A DNA stretch of 64,000 nt from Cyanobium gracile PCC 6307 (GTDB lineage Bacteria; Cyanobacteriota; Cyanobacteriia; PCC-6307; Cyanobiaceae), in assembly GCF_000316515.1 (NCBI RefSeq), contig NC_019675.1, positions 806,001-870,000 of the forward strand. Direction: 5' to 3'. The notes under the pieces are model-generated. The model saw nothing but the letters and a program-made list of their open reading frames with translations, searched no databases and was not told the DNA's origin. Every line of letters starts with the position of its first letter. Position 1 is the first letter of the stretch. Below are positions 10,169 through 18,459 of the stretch, piece by piece. A program made the position numbers and the translations under genes.

Positions 10169-10197
10169 GCCGCAGCAGACTTTCTGTTGCGGCTTTT
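10169..10197 (+). terminator. Rho-independent terminator of hli
   Basis: GCCGCAGCAG (10169-10178) pairs with CTGTTGCGGC (10184-10193) with one G-U, around a 5-base loop. TTTT follows directly. Confidence 0.75.
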
Positions 10198-10205
10198 CTG
10201 TGGCC

Positions 10206-11447
10206 ATGCCCGCTTCGCTCCACGCCCGGATCCGGGGCGCCGGCCCCACCGGCGCCCTGGCGGCCCTGGCCCTGGCCCAGGCCGGCTGGCGGGTGAGCCT
10301 GCACGATCCCCTGGCCCCCGAGGCGCTGCAGGCCCGGGAGCGGGCCTACGCCTTCACCCACTCCAGCCGGGAGCTGCTGCAGCGCCTGGGGCTCTGGGGT
10401 GACCTACGGCCCACCCTGGTGCCCTTCCGCCGGCTGCACCTGCGCGATGTGGCGGCGGGGCGTGATGTGCGCTTCGAGCCCACCGACCTGGGCCAGGCGG
10501 ACGCGGTGGGCTGGATCGGATCCCACCGGCCCCTGATGGCGCTGCTGCTGCGACGCCTCGGCCAGCATCCCACCGTCCGCCTGGATCTCGGCGGCGCGAC
10601 GCCATCCGCCGCCGCGAACGACCCGGACGATGCCGATCTGCTGGTGGCCGCCGACGGCCCCGACTCGCCCACCCGCCAGGCCCTGGGCATCGGCCAGTGG
10701 AGCCATCCGTACCGCCAGGCCTGCCTGACAGTGCAGGTGGAAATGCGGGGCTGCGCCGACGATGAGGCCTGGGAGCTGCTGCGCCCGGAAGGCCCCTTCG
10801 CTGTGCTCCCCCTCGGCGGGCGCCGTTTCCAGCTGGTCTGGAGCGCGCCGGCGGCCCGCTGCCGCCAGCTGGAGGGTCTGGAGCCCCCGGCCTTCCTCGA
10901 CCGGCTGGCGGGCGCCCTGCCGGACCGGCTCCAGCCCGATGCCCTGCTGACGCCTGCCCGCGCCTTTCCGGTGGCCCTGCAGCTGGCCCGGCGCCTGCAT
11001 CGGGGCCGCACGGTGCTGGTGGGGGAGAGCGCCCACCGCTGCCATCCGGTGGGCGGCCAGGGGTTGAATCTCTGCTGGCGGGATGTGGCGGTGCTGCAGC
11101 GGCTGGCCGAACGGGCGGCCCGGGGCACGCTGTCGCCGCGCCGCATCGGAGCGGCCTACGGGCGCCGCCGCTGGCCCGATCTGCTGCTCACCCTGCTGGC
11201 CACCGACCTGCTGGTGCGGATCTTCTCCAACCGCCACCGGTGGCTGCTGCCCCTCCGCCAGCTCGCCCTGGCCTGCCTGGCCCGCATCGACCTGAGCCGG
11301 GCCCTGGCCCTGCGGGCCATGACCCAGGGACCTTGTCGGCTGCGCCGGCCGCTTGCAGCATGGGGGGATGGTGATCAGCAGCTCTCCCCAGCCCCTGCCT
11401 TCTCCGGCAATGGTGCGCTTCCTGCGCCATCAGCTCGGCCTGAGTGA
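10206..11447 (+). CDS. FAD-dependent monooxygenase, UbiH/VisC family
   Basis: This 413-residue flavoprotein belongs to the aromatic-ring hydroxylase class. The ADP-binding GxGPxG loop is at the N-terminus (IRGAGPTGALAALALAQAG). The second FAD motif appears near residue 275 as GESAHRCHPVGGQGLNLCWRD, where GES replaces the usual GDA. From family knowledge, relatives hydroxylate quinone precursors; the substrate here is not evident from context. I chose ATG 10206 over an in-frame GTG 6 bp upstream. The final 20 or so residues are low-complexity and overlap the next small gene. Confidence 0.85.
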   Translation: MPASLHARIRGAGPTGALAALALAQAGWRVSLHDPLAPEALQARERAYAFTHSSRELLQRLGLWGDLRPTLVPFRRLHLRDVAAGRDVRFEPTDLGQADAVGWIGSHRPLMALLLRRLGQHPTVRLDLGGATPSAAANDPDDADLLVAADGPDSPTRQALGIGQWSHPYRQACLTVQVEMRGCADDEAWELLRPEGPFAVLPLGGRRFQLVWSAPAARCRQLEGLEPPAFLDRLAGALPDRLQPDALLTPARAFPVALQLARRLHRGRTVLVGESAHRCHPVGGQGLNLCWRDVAVLQRLAERAARGTLSPRRIGAAYGRRRWPDLLLTLLATDLLVRIFSNRHRWLLPLRQLALACLARIDLSRALALRAMTQGPCRLRRPLAAWGDGDQQLSPAPAFSGNGALPAPSARPE

Positions 11448-11580
11448 GAACGCCCTCCAGCTGGGCATCCGCCAGTCCCAGCTGGAGCAGGCGCCCCTGC
11501 CGGCCGTCCTCTGGCGGTTCGGCCTGATCAGCCTCGAGCAGTTCGACAGCGTCCTGGCCTGGCAGGACCAGCAGACCTGA
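11368..11580 (+). CDS. DUF2949-family small protein
   Basis: This small cyanobacterial protein has the DUF2949 pattern: MVRFLRHQLGLSENALQLGI, then LPAVLWRFGLISLEQFDSVLAW. The function is unknown and the helix-turn-helix-like predicted core is only suggestive. Two starts are possible, ATG 11368 (70 residues) or ATG 11410 (56 residues); the shorter form corresponds to the conserved part. Either overlaps the 3' end of the monooxygenase gene, implying translational coupling. Its stop is 3 bp before the convergent apt stop. Confidence 0.75.
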   Translation: MVISSSPQPLPSPAMVRFLRHQLGLSENALQLGIRQSQLEQAPLPAVLWRFGLISLEQFDSVLAWQDQQT

Positions 11581-11583
11581 GGC

Positions 11584-12123
11584 TCAGCTGTAGATGATCA
11601 GGGACTCGATCGGATGCTCCTGGGGCAGCCGGCTGCGGCCGTCGAGGGCCGCCAGTTCCGCCAGGAAGCCGAAGCCGCAAAGTTGCCCCCCCGCGGCCTG
11701 CACCAGCTCGCTGCAGGCCGCGGCGGTGCCGCCGGTGGCCAGCAGGTCGTCGACGATCAGCACCCGCTGGCCGCCAGCGAGGGCATCGCTGTGGATCTCC
11801 AGCCGGTCGGTGCCGTATTCGAGGCTGTAGTCCACGCCGATCACCGCGCCGGGGAGCTTGCCCGGCTTGCGCACCGGCACGAACCCCACGCCCGTGATCG
11901 TGGCCAGGGCCGTACCGACGATGAAGCCGCGGGATTCGATGCCCACGATCAGGTCCGGCTGCACCTGCTCACAGAGCAGTCCCAGCAGGCGGATGGCCTC
12001 GCCCCAGCCCTCGGGGTCCCGCATCAGGGGCGTGAGGTCACGGAAGAGAATGCCCGGCTTTGGAAAGTCGGGAATGTCCCGGACCCAGGTGCGCAGATCG
12101 ATCGAGGAAGGGCTGCTGGCCAT
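11584..12123 (-). CDS. apt: Adenine phosphoribosyltransferase
   Basis: Apt salvages adenine with PRPP to give AMP. The 179-residue protein begins [21 protein letters not shown] and shows [12 protein letters not shown], the adenine-site region [12 protein letters not shown], and the PRPP-binding loop [14 protein letters not shown]. The frame stays open upstream of 12123, but that extension is not family-like. It is convergent with the DUF2949 gene and divergent from the DUF3038 gene. Confidence 0.95.
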   Translation of the reverse strand: MASSPSSIDLRTWVRDIPDFPKPGILFRDLTPLMRDPEGWGEAIRLLGLLCEQVQPDLIVGIESRGFIVGTALATITGVGFVPVRKPGKLPGAVIGVDYSLEYGTDRLEIHSDALAGGQRVLIVDDLLATGGTAAACSELVQAAGGQLCGFGFLAELAALDGRSRLPQEHPIESLIIYS

Positions 12124-12202
12124 CGTGCTGCAGGTCGTGCTGGTGAAGGGACCGGTACCGGCGACGTGACGGATGGACGGCGCCGCTGGCATCATCGCAG
12201 TC

Positions 12203-12757
12203 ATGGCCAAGGACACTTCGGAAGCGGCGATCCAGGACCGCTCCTCCCGCCCCCTGCCCCGCAGGGGTCTGGAGCGTCTCGATCTGATGCTGCTCTGCAT
12301 GGAGGCGCTCGACCTCAACGGCGGCGAGGCGATGGTCTGGCTGAGTGAGCAGCTGGGCTACGCCGGCCTCTTCCCCAACCGGGTGGAGCTGTGGAAGCGG
12401 CGTTGCCACAACCCCCTGCGGCGCTCCTGCCGCCGCGGCGACGTGCCTGTCGCCGAGACCGACGCCCTGATCCGCATCCTCTGCGTCATGGCCGATCGCC
12501 TCTACCCGATGCTGCGCTCCCTGCTCTCCAGCAGCGAGCCGGAGTCGGTGGCGAAGGAGCGCTGGGCCCTGTTCCAGGGGCGTCTGGGGGAACTGATCCA
12601 GGAGCGCATGAACCCACGCCGCAGCGGCGTCCAGAAACTGCTCGATCCCAACGACGGAGCCGCCCAGCGGCTCCAGTTGGTGCAGGGCCTCAGCCTCTGC
12701 GCCGGCCAGGGGGGCTTTGAGCGCATCAAGGCGAGCCTGATGGACGCGGTGGCGTGA
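12203..12757 (+). CDS. DUF3038 protein
   Basis: The 184-residue soluble helical protein matches the cyanobacterial DUF3038 family ([21 protein letters not shown] and [18 protein letters not shown]). The function is unknown. It precedes a DUF4335 gene, and from family knowledge these two are recurrent neighbours in cyanobacteria, which suggests a shared complex (inference). I chose ATG 12203 (MAKDTSEAA) over an upstream in-frame ATG at 12173. It has no signal peptide or membrane helix. Confidence 0.82.
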   Translation: MAKDTSEAAIQDRSSRPLPRRGLERLDLMLLCMEALDLNGGEAMVWLSEQLGYAGLFPNRVELWKRRCHNPLRRSCRRGDVPVAETDALIRILCVMADRLYPMLRSLLSSSEPESVAKERWALFQGRLGELIQERMNPRRSGVQKLLDPNDGAAQRLQLVQGLSLCAGQGGFERIKASLMDAVA

Positions 12758-12797
12758 CGGCGACCGCAGCACACCCCCCATGGTTCAGAGTTCCGTG

Positions 12798-13412
12798 ATG
12801 AAGCAGAGCCTCGTCTTCGATCAGCTCAGCTGCCGGCTTCAGGTGGAAGGTCTCCCCGACGTCTCCATCGGCCAGAGCGGCGCGGCCCTGGGCATCATCA
12901 CCGGCTGGAGCCTGCAGTGGCTGGGCCGGCCCCTGCTGGAGGGGCGCCGGGAGCACCTCCAGGCCCTGATGCAGGTGGTGTTGCCCTACGCCCGCCACCT
13001 GATCAGCGGCGTGCACCGCGACTTCAGTGTGGCCGGGGAACCGGTCGACATCGGCCCCCACTCCGAGGGCGGCCACAGGCTCCTGCTGCGCAGCAGCCAG
13101 CCCGACACCCCTCCCCTGGAGATGCACCTCGACGATGCGGAACTGGCGGATCTGGTGCGGGTGCTGGATCTGCTGCGGCTCGATCCCCGGGTGCAGCTGC
13201 CCCTGGCGATTCCCGAACCGGAGCCCCTCGGGCCCAGGGAACTGATGGAGCGGATTCCCCTGCACCGTCGCCTGTCGGCGCCCGTGGGCGGCGCGGCGGC
13301 CCTGGCGGTCTCGGCGGCCCTGGTGCTGCTCCTGCCTCCGCCCGCCGTACCTCCCGCGCCGACACCGGCACCGCCGGCGGCCCAGCAGGCCCCGGCCACC
13401 CCGCGGCCCTGA
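12798..13412 (+). CDS. DUF4335 protein with C-terminal membrane anchor
   Basis: The protein has about 204 residues. The N-terminal 140 residues resemble the DUF4335 family (LVFDQLSCRLQVEGLPDVS ... LEMHLDDAELADLVRVLDLLRLDP). A Pro/Ala-rich stretch and one hydrophobic helix (about residues 160-185, AAALAVSAALVLLLPPP) follow, then a Pro/Ala tail. It is probably anchored with the N-terminal domain in the cytoplasm. An alternative ATG lies at 12780. It follows the DUF3038 gene by 40 bp, the usual pairing. Confidence 0.78.
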   Translation: MKQSLVFDQLSCRLQVEGLPDVSIGQSGAALGIITGWSLQWLGRPLLEGRREHLQALMQVVLPYARHLISGVHRDFSVAGEPVDIGPHSEGGHRLLLRSSQPDTPPLEMHLDDAELADLVRVLDLLRLDPRVQLPLAIPEPEPLGPRELMERIPLHRRLSAPVGGAAALAVSAALVLLLPPPAVPPAPTPAPPAAQQAPATPRP

Positions 13413-13514
13413 GCCGACCAGCGGCCGGCGAGCGGTTGACGTCGGCCCGGCACTGGTCACACTGGGGGCAACCAGCCAGCGCCTCCAGGGCCATGCGACG
13501 GGCTCCCCGATGGG

Positions 13515-13584
13515 AACGATGCGATGGGCTTGATGCGATGGGGTTGATGCAATGAGCTTGATGCAATGAGAACGATGCGATGGG
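13515..13584 (+). repeat. Five tandem 14-bp repeats overlapping a start codon
   Basis: The units run at 13515, 13529, 13543, 13557 and 13571: AACGATGCGATGGG, CTTGATGCGATGGG, GTTGATGCAATGAG, CTTGATGCAATGAG and AACGATGCGATGGG. A degenerate sixth unit (13501-13514) may precede them. Each unit contains ATG triplets, and the last overlaps the start of the next gene. Confidence 0.9.
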
Positions 13585-13825
13585 TATGACCTGGTCGGAA
13601 CTGCGCCGCCGGGTGGCACGGCTCGGCGCTGCCCTGGATGTGGTGGTCCGCAGCGATCCGGAGGTCTGCGGCCTGAGCGGTTCCCATTTCCACCTCACGC
13701 TCCACCACGGCGGCCAGGGGGATTGCACGGTCAACGACCTGTCCCTGATCGATTGTCCGAACGAGCTGGTGCTGATGGAGTTCGAGCGGTGGATGCGGGG
13801 TGCCGGCTATCCGCTGGAGCCCTGA
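13580..13825 (+). CDS. Small conserved hypothetical protein
   Basis: I do not recognise this 81-residue protein. It is soluble, with an alpha-beta pattern (MTWSELRRRVARLGAALDV, then SHFHLTLHHGGQGDCTVNDLSLIDCPNELVLMEFERWM) and two cysteines. Two starts are possible, ATG 13580 and ATG 13586, and the first lies inside the last copy of the 14-bp tandem repeat. Repeat-unit changes would therefore alter the spacing around the initiation region. It sits in a plus-strand run of small genes after the DUF3038/DUF4335 pair. Confidence 0.62.
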   Translation: MGMTWSELRRRVARLGAALDVVVRSDPEVCGLSGSHFHLTLHHGGQGDCTVNDLSLIDCPNELVLMEFERWMRGAGYPLEP

Positions 13826-13835
13826 CGACCCCCCC

Positions 13836-14234
13836 ATGCCCCACACCCCCTATCCGCTCCATCTGCCGACGCCGAGGGGACCGACACCGGGGAAGGGCCT
13901 GGAGCTGCGTCGCCGCCGGCGCCGTCCCTCCTCCCGCTGGCGGCAGGTGCTGGCGGGCCTGCTGCTGATCGGGGCTGGAAGCCTGATCCTGGCCGGTCTG
14001 ATGCAGCTGCCGGAACGGCTGGATGCGCTGCTGCTGGTCAGCAATGCCATCGCCAACCTGATCGGCGGGCTCAGCCGGCTCAGCATGGGCATCCTGCAGC
14101 TGGGCAGCGTCATCGTGGTGGCCCTGCTGGCCCTGATGGCCCTGCTGCTGCTGGTCGGCGGCGGCGTGCGTCTGGTGCGGGGACTCACCGCCCGGCCGCG
14201 CCGTTCCTCAAGAGGCGGGGGCACCACGGCCTGA
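13836..14234 (+). CDS. Small two-helix membrane protein, unknown
   Basis: The 132-residue protein has a basic, Pro-rich N-terminus (LRRRRRRPSSRWRQ). Two hydrophobic segments follow: VLAGLLLIGAGSLILAGLM (about residues 38-56) and SVIVVALLALMALLLLVGGG (about residues 91-110). A basic tail (RLVRGLTARPRRSSR) ends it. The positive-inside rule puts both ends in the cytoplasm. No family was recognised. The start ATG 13836 lies 10 bp after the previous stop, implying co-transcription. Confidence 0.6.
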   Translation: MPHTPYPLHLPTPRGPTPGKGLELRRRRRRPSSRWRQVLAGLLLIGAGSLILAGLMQLPERLDALLLVSNAIANLIGGLSRLSMGILQLGSVIVVALLALMALLLLVGGGVRLVRGLTARPRRSSRGGGTTA

Positions 14235-14252
14235 AGGGGCCGCGCCGGCCAT

Positions 14253-14363
14253 TCAGTGGTGCAGCTGCTGGAACCAGAACCCCGCCAGCTGCCAGGACGA
14301 CAGCAGGAAGATCGCCAGGATCAGCCAGTTGACCCAGGCGGGCCGTTCGCGGTTCTCGAACAT
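14253..14363 (-). CDS. 36-residue single-helix membrane protein
   Basis: A short frame starts at ATG 14363 (MFENRERPAWVNW) and has one hydrophobic helix (LILAIFLLSSWQLAGFWF) ending QQLHH. The size and layout (charged N-terminus, tryptophans at the membrane interface, short tail) are like small thylakoid subunits, but it matches none I know (PsbM, PsbT, PsbX, PetG, PetL, PetN, PsaI, PsaM). It lies convergent to the gene before it. It is supported only by composition and a clean start. Confidence 0.5.
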   Translation of the reverse strand: MFENRERPAWVNWLILAIFLLSSWQLAGFWFQQLHH

Positions 14364-14471
14364 GGCGGCAGGGGAGTCGCGTCCTTCGCCCTGATCCTGC
14401 CAGTGCGCCCGGCCGACGCGGGGCCGCGGGACGGCTGGTGGCACCGAACGGATGTTCAGCGTTCCGCCCCC

Positions 14472-14993
14472 ATGCCGCGCGACCACGACTCCGGCCCCGC
14501 CTCCGGCGCCCTGCTCTCCTGCCTGGGTTTTCCCGGCTGGGGGGGATTGCACCTGGTCGTCCCCAGCCGGGGGCAGCCTTTCGCCCTGGCCCGGCGCCTG
14601 CAGCTCTGCCAGCGGGGCGAGGGGGCAGACGGGGGCCAGCTGCTGCCGGCCCTGCTGCGCCGCTACCGCGATCTGGAGCCCCTCGACCCGGCCCACTGGC
14701 CCTGGGCCGGGGAAGGCGCCACGGCCTGGCCGCGGACCTGGGGGCATCGTTACCTGCTCATCTGCCGCTGGGGAGCGGCCGCGCCGCTGCGCATCGCCGC
14801 CTGGCAGCGACAGGGGGACGTTGGGGGCTGGGCGCGGCTGTGTCCGCCCATCCCCCTGTCCTGCTTCGGCGAGCGCTTTCCCGCTCCGCCAGCCGGCGAG
14901 CCGGGCGGGGCGCCCAGGGGGGCGGATCAGGAGACGACCAGCGCCACACCCAGGCCCACCACCATCAGGGCGATGGCCCCCACGGCCCAGTAG
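14472..14993 (+). CDS. Hypothetical protein, unrecognised
   Basis: The 173-residue frame starts at ATG 14472 (MPRDHDSGPASGALL). Its middle looks like a real soluble protein (LLSCLGFPGWGGLHLVVPSRG, then LLPALLRRYRDLEPLDPAHWPW and WGHRYLLICRW). The last 40 residues are low-complexity and overlap the convergent small membrane-protein gene at 14927-15088 by 67 bp, so the true end or the neighbour's reality should be treated with care. No family was recognised. Confidence 0.45.
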   Translation: MPRDHDSGPASGALLSCLGFPGWGGLHLVVPSRGQPFALARRLQLCQRGEGADGGQLLPALLRRYRDLEPLDPAHWPWAGEGATAWPRTWGHRYLLICRWGAAAPLRIAAWQRQGDVGGWARLCPPIPLSCFGERFPAPPAGEPGGAPRGADQETTSATPRPTTIRAMAPTAQ

Positions 14994-15088
14994 GCATGGC
15001 TCTGGGCATCGGCCCTGGTCTCGCCGATCACCATCGTGCCTTCGTCGGCGTAGAGGTTGTCGTGGTTCTCGAGGTCGTGGGTGTGCAT
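14927..15088 (-). CDS. 53-residue single-helix membrane protein
   Basis: The start ATG 15088 gives a His/Asp/Glu-rich head (MHTHDLENHDNLYADEGT) and one C-terminal helix (HAYWAVGAIALMVVGLGVALVVS). The protein would be tail-anchored with its acidic, histidine-rich part exposed. No family was recognised. The head's composition could suit metal binding (inference). It overlaps the end of the convergent frame at 14472-14993. Confidence 0.55.
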   Translation of the reverse strand: MHTHDLENHDNLYADEGTMVIGETRADAQSHAYWAVGAIALMVVGLGVALVVS

Positions 15089-15251
15089 GGGGCCTCCAGC
15101 AAGCTCGTCGGACCCTTCCAACGTAGGAGCGACGGGCGGGCTGGTCCGCCGCCGCGACGAACCGACACCCCCCGCCCCCATGGCCCGCCATCGCCCCCGC
15201 CATGGACGGCTCTCCGGCGGCGCCCAATAATGCGCGTGTCTGCAGAGTCCC

Positions 15252-15758
15252 GTGCCACCCTGGCTGCTGATCCTGATCACCGTTCTGGTGATCACCCTGG
15301 TCGTCAATCCCACGGAGCGGGATTTCGTCTGGTTTCGCAGCCTCCGGCGACCGGAGTGGATCAGCCGGCAGCCATGGGTCGCCCTCGTCTGGCCGCTGAT
15401 CACGGTCTGCTTTTACGGCTCGGCGGTCGCCTTCTGGCTGACGGCCGGCTCCTGGGGCTGGATGGGGGCCTACGCGGTCCTGCTGGTGCTGCTGCGAAGC
15501 CCCCACTGGCTGATCTGCCGCCTGCACCAGCTGACCGCCGGCCTTCCCTTCTGGCTGCTGAGCTGGACGCTGACGCTGGTGCTGGCCCTGATCGTGGGGC
15601 CCGCCTCGCCCCTGGCTTCGGGGTTGCTTCTGCCCGTCCTGCTGTGGACACCGGTGGAGGCCTCCATCGCCCTGCGGATGGTTGGATTGAACCGCAAGGA
15701 GCACCGGAGCGGCCGTGGACCCGATGATCGCCGCCCTGCTCGATCCCGGCGCCTATGA
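15252..15758 (+). CDS. TspO/MBR-like tryptophan-rich membrane protein
   Basis: The 168-residue protein has five hydrophobic segments and TspO-like features in the N-terminal half (FRSLRRPEWISRQPW, then ALVWPLITVCFYGSAVAFWL) and many tryptophans. From family knowledge, TspO/MBR proteins bind tetrapyrroles or sterol-like ligands in membranes and take part in stress signalling. The match is distant, so the call is tentative. It starts with GTG 15252. The last 15 residues, rich in Arg, overlap the next gene by 44 bp in a different frame. Confidence 0.65.
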   Translation: MPPWLLILITVLVITLVVNPTERDFVWFRSLRRPEWISRQPWVALVWPLITVCFYGSAVAFWLTAGSWGWMGAYAVLLVLLRSPHWLICRLHQLTAGLPFWLLSWTLTLVLALIVGPASPLASGLLLPVLLWTPVEASIALRMVGLNRKEHRSGRGPDDRRPARSRRL

Positions 15759-17265
15759 CCATCCGGTCGAACGGGTCGACTGCCTGGAGACCCACATCTC
15801 CTGGGTCCTGCTGACGGGAACCATCGCCTACAAGATCAAGAAGCCGGTGAACCTGGGCTTCGTCGATTTCTCGACCCCGGAGCGGCGCCGCTGGTTCTGC
15901 CAGGAGGAGCTGCGGCTCAACCGCCGACTGGCGCCGGACCTCTACCTCGGCCTCAGCCCGATCCATGGACCGCCGGAGCAGGCCAGCCTGCACGGCAGCG
16001 GCCCCACCCTGGAGCTGGCCGTGCGCATGCGCCAGTTCCCCCAGAGCGCGCTGCTGGGCCCCGTTCTGGCGCGCCAGGGCCTCACCCCCGACCAGCTCGA
16101 ACGGCTGGCGGATGATCTGGCGGCCTTCCATGCCGTTGCCGCGGTGGCCGGCCCGGACCAGGCCTACGGCGCACCGGAGCTGGTGAAGGCGCCGGCGGTG
16201 GCCAATCTGGCGGCGCTGGAGGCCGGCGCCGGTGCCGCTGCGCCGGAGGTGGCCGCCCTGCGGCAGTGGACGGAGGAGAGCTTCGAAGCGCTCCGGCCCA
16301 CCTTCGCCCTGCGCCGCAGCCAGGGGCGTATCCGCGAGTGCCATGGGGATCTCCACCTCGGCAACCTGCTGCTGGAGGGGGGGCAGATCCGGGTCTTCGA
16401 CTGCCTGGAATTCAGCCCCGACCTGCGCTGGATCGACGTGTTCAGCGACCTGGCCTTCCTGGTGATGGATCTCGAGCACCACGACCGACCCGACCTGGGG
16501 GCGGTGCTGCTCAACCGCTGGCTGGGTCGCTGCGGCGACTGGGGCGGCCTGCTTACCTGGCGCTGGTACCGGGTCTACCGCTCCCTGGTGCGGGCCAAGG
16601 TCTGCGCCCTGCGCCTACGCCAACCCGACCTCGACGCCGGCACGGTGCAGCGGCTGCAGCAGGACCTGGCGCGCTACCTGCTCGGCGCCCGTCACACCAC
16701 CGGGATCCCGGCCCCGGCCCTGGTGATCACCCATGGGGTCTCCGGCAGCGGCAAGAGCCACCGGGCCCGCCAGTTGTGCCGGCGCCAGGGATGGATCCAG
16801 CTCAGCTCCGACGTGGAGCGCAAGCGCCTGTTCGGCGCCTGGGGCCAGGGGGAGTCGCCCCCCCTGCAGGGGGATCCCTACCGCAGCGAGGTGAGCGCCG
16901 GGATCTATGGGCAGCACCTGCCGGAGCAGGCGAACCGCATCCTCACGGCCGGGTACACGGTGGTGGTGGATGCCACCTTCCTGGGCCGTGACCAACGCCG
17001 GCGGATGGAGGATCTGGCCCGACGCTGCGGCGTGCCGTTCCTGATCCTGGACTGCCGCTGCACCCCGAAGCAGGCCAGGCGGCGCATCGAGGAGCGCAGG
17101 CAGCGGGGGGGTGATCCCTCCGACGCGGACTCAGCCGTGCTGGAACTCCAGCTTCGCAGCCGGGAGCCCCTGGAGGCAGGGGAACTCCCGTACGCCCTGG
17201 AGGTTGGGGCGGAGCTGACGGCCGGGGATCTGGTCGCCCGGGTGGAGGAGCGGCTGGGGGCCTAG
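15715..17265 (+). CDS. Fusion of aminoglycoside-phosphotransferase-like kinase and P-loop kinase
   Basis: This 516-residue two-domain protein has an APH/ECF-like kinase fold with the catalytic HGDLHLGN at residues 210-217 and the metal-binding Asp near 229 (RVFDCLEF). The C-terminal 180 residues form a P-loop domain with Walker A GVSGSGKS at 341-348 and a lid-like Arg-rich segment (KQARRRIEERRQR), resembling small nucleotide or zeta-type kinases. The fusion is known in bacteria as a bifunctional APH/ATP-binding protein, but its substrate is unknown. The start is GTG 15715 or ATG 15724. Its TAG stop shares CTAG with the convergent DUF4912 gene. Confidence 0.82.
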   Translation: MDPMIAALLDPGAYDHPVERVDCLETHISWVLLTGTIAYKIKKPVNLGFVDFSTPERRRWFCQEELRLNRRLAPDLYLGLSPIHGPPEQASLHGSGPTLELAVRMRQFPQSALLGPVLARQGLTPDQLERLADDLAAFHAVAAVAGPDQAYGAPELVKAPAVANLAALEAGAGAAAPEVAALRQWTEESFEALRPTFALRRSQGRIRECHGDLHLGNLLLEGGQIRVFDCLEFSPDLRWIDVFSDLAFLVMDLEHHDRPDLGAVLLNRWLGRCGDWGGLLTWRWYRVYRSLVRAKVCALRLRQPDLDAGTVQRLQQDLARYLLGARHTTGIPAPALVITHGVSGSGKSHRARQLCRRQGWIQLSSDVERKRLFGAWGQGESPPLQGDPYRSEVSAGIYGQHLPEQANRILTAGYTVVVDATFLGRDQRRRMEDLARRCGVPFLILDCRCTPKQARRRIEERRQRGGDPSDADSAVLELQLRSREPLEAGELPYALEVGAELTAGDLVARVEERLGA

Positions 17266-18398
17266 AACCACTCGGCCACGGAGGCCTCGCGGGTGTTGAC
17301 GTTGGCTTCCGGCGTGGAGCGCCGGAACTCCATGGTGATGCTGCGCTTCTGCTCGCCATCGGCCGCCAGGGCCTCGATCGGGTAGAGCTGCTGGCCGTCG
17401 CGGAAGGGCACCTGCACCCGGAAGGTGCCGTCGGCCGAGAGGGGCACCTCCTCACCGCCGATGCTGAGGCGGGCCGCCGGATCGGTGGCGCCGTAGACGA
17501 TCAGCTCGGCATCGGCCACCAGCCAGAAGGAGCGCTGACGCGAGCCCACCCCACCGATACCGGAGGCGCTGCGGCCGGAGGCCCAGGGGCCGGCGCCGGA
17601 GGCGGAGAACGCACCGCCGCTCTCGAGGCCGGCGGCGGCATCAATCTCATGGAAGGCCTCCGACCCGCGGCCCAGGCGGCGCCACTGGCTGGTGGCGCTC
17701 TGGTAGAGCCGCTCGTGCAGGCCGGAATCCACCGCCTCGGCGGGGGCGGGCAGGCTGGCGCTGGCGGAGGGGAAGGCGTCGAGGGAGAAGGGGACGAACT
17801 GATCGAGGATCTGCTCGGAGGGATGCAGGGAGGGCACCCGGGCGACCGAGGAGAAGGCCAGGGAGATCCAGCCGCCGCCACCGCCCTTGCGGTAGCCGAG
17901 TTCGACGCGGTAGTCGCGATCGGAGAGGGGAACGGGCAGATACCACTCGGTGGCATGGCTGTCGACCACCACCTCCTGGAGGGTGTGGGGATGGGCGGAG
18001 CCGCCGGCCAGGCCGGTGACGTCGGCGACCCGCAGGCAGAGCTGGGAGGCGCCGGCGTGGAGGGCGTCACTGCGGTCGTCCTCGGAGATGTCCCAGAAGA
18101 CGTAGGCCCACTGGGGATCGCGGGGCAGGAAGACGACGCGGGTTTCGGCCGCCGGCCGCGGCGCCGGGGCCATCTCGGCCTCGATGGCGGCCACCGGCCG
18201 GGGAGACGTCGGCGTCTCGGCCGCGGGCGTCACCGACGCCGCCGTTTCGCCCCGCTCACCCGAGCGATCGGCGATGGACTCGGCCAGCGCATCCCTGTCC
18301 TGGGCGCTGTAGCGCTGGATCCCCAGGGTTCTGGCGAGCTCGCGCAGCTGACGCATGCTGAGGCTGGCCAGGTTCGCGAACGGGTTGGTCCTGGCCAT
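17262..18398 (-). CDS. DUF4912 protein with Rho-N/SAP-like N-terminus
   Basis: Residues 1-45 (SLSMRQLRELARTLGIQRYSAQDRDAL) look like a Rho-N/SAP-type nucleic-acid-binding helix bundle. A Pro/Ala linker follows, then a DUF4912 domain from about residue 85 (VVFLPRDPQWAYVFWDISEDD). Near residues 300-345 there is a second beta domain (ELIVYGATDPAARLSIGGEEVPL) of the type seen after DUF4912. The 378-residue protein is cytoplasmic by composition. The function is unknown, and the name of the helix bundle does not prove DNA or RNA binding. It is convergent with the APH fusion; the stops share a CTAG palindrome. Confidence 0.82.
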   Translation of the reverse strand: MARTNPFANLASLSMRQLRELARTLGIQRYSAQDRDALAESIADRSGERGETAASVTPAAETPTSPRPVAAIEAEMAPAPRPAAETRVVFLPRDPQWAYVFWDISEDDRSDALHAGASQLCLRVADVTGLAGGSAHPHTLQEVVVDSHATEWYLPVPLSDRDYRVELGYRKGGGGGWISLAFSSVARVPSLHPSEQILDQFVPFSLDAFPSASASLPAPAEAVDSGLHERLYQSATSQWRRLGRGSEAFHEIDAAAGLESGGAFSASGAGPWASGRSASGIGGVGSRQRSFWLVADAELIVYGATDPAARLSIGGEEVPLSADGTFRVQVPFRDGQQLYPIEALAADGEQKRSITMEFRRSTPEANVNTREASVAEWF

Positions 18399-18459
18399 GT
18401 TATTTCAAGAATCGTTACAGCCCATGATCGCCGATGGGATCTGGGCGGGATCAGTCCTG

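Noticed and set aside
13515..13584. CRISPR array
   Set aside because: The units are 14 bp and abut with no spacers, so this is a simple tandem repeat.
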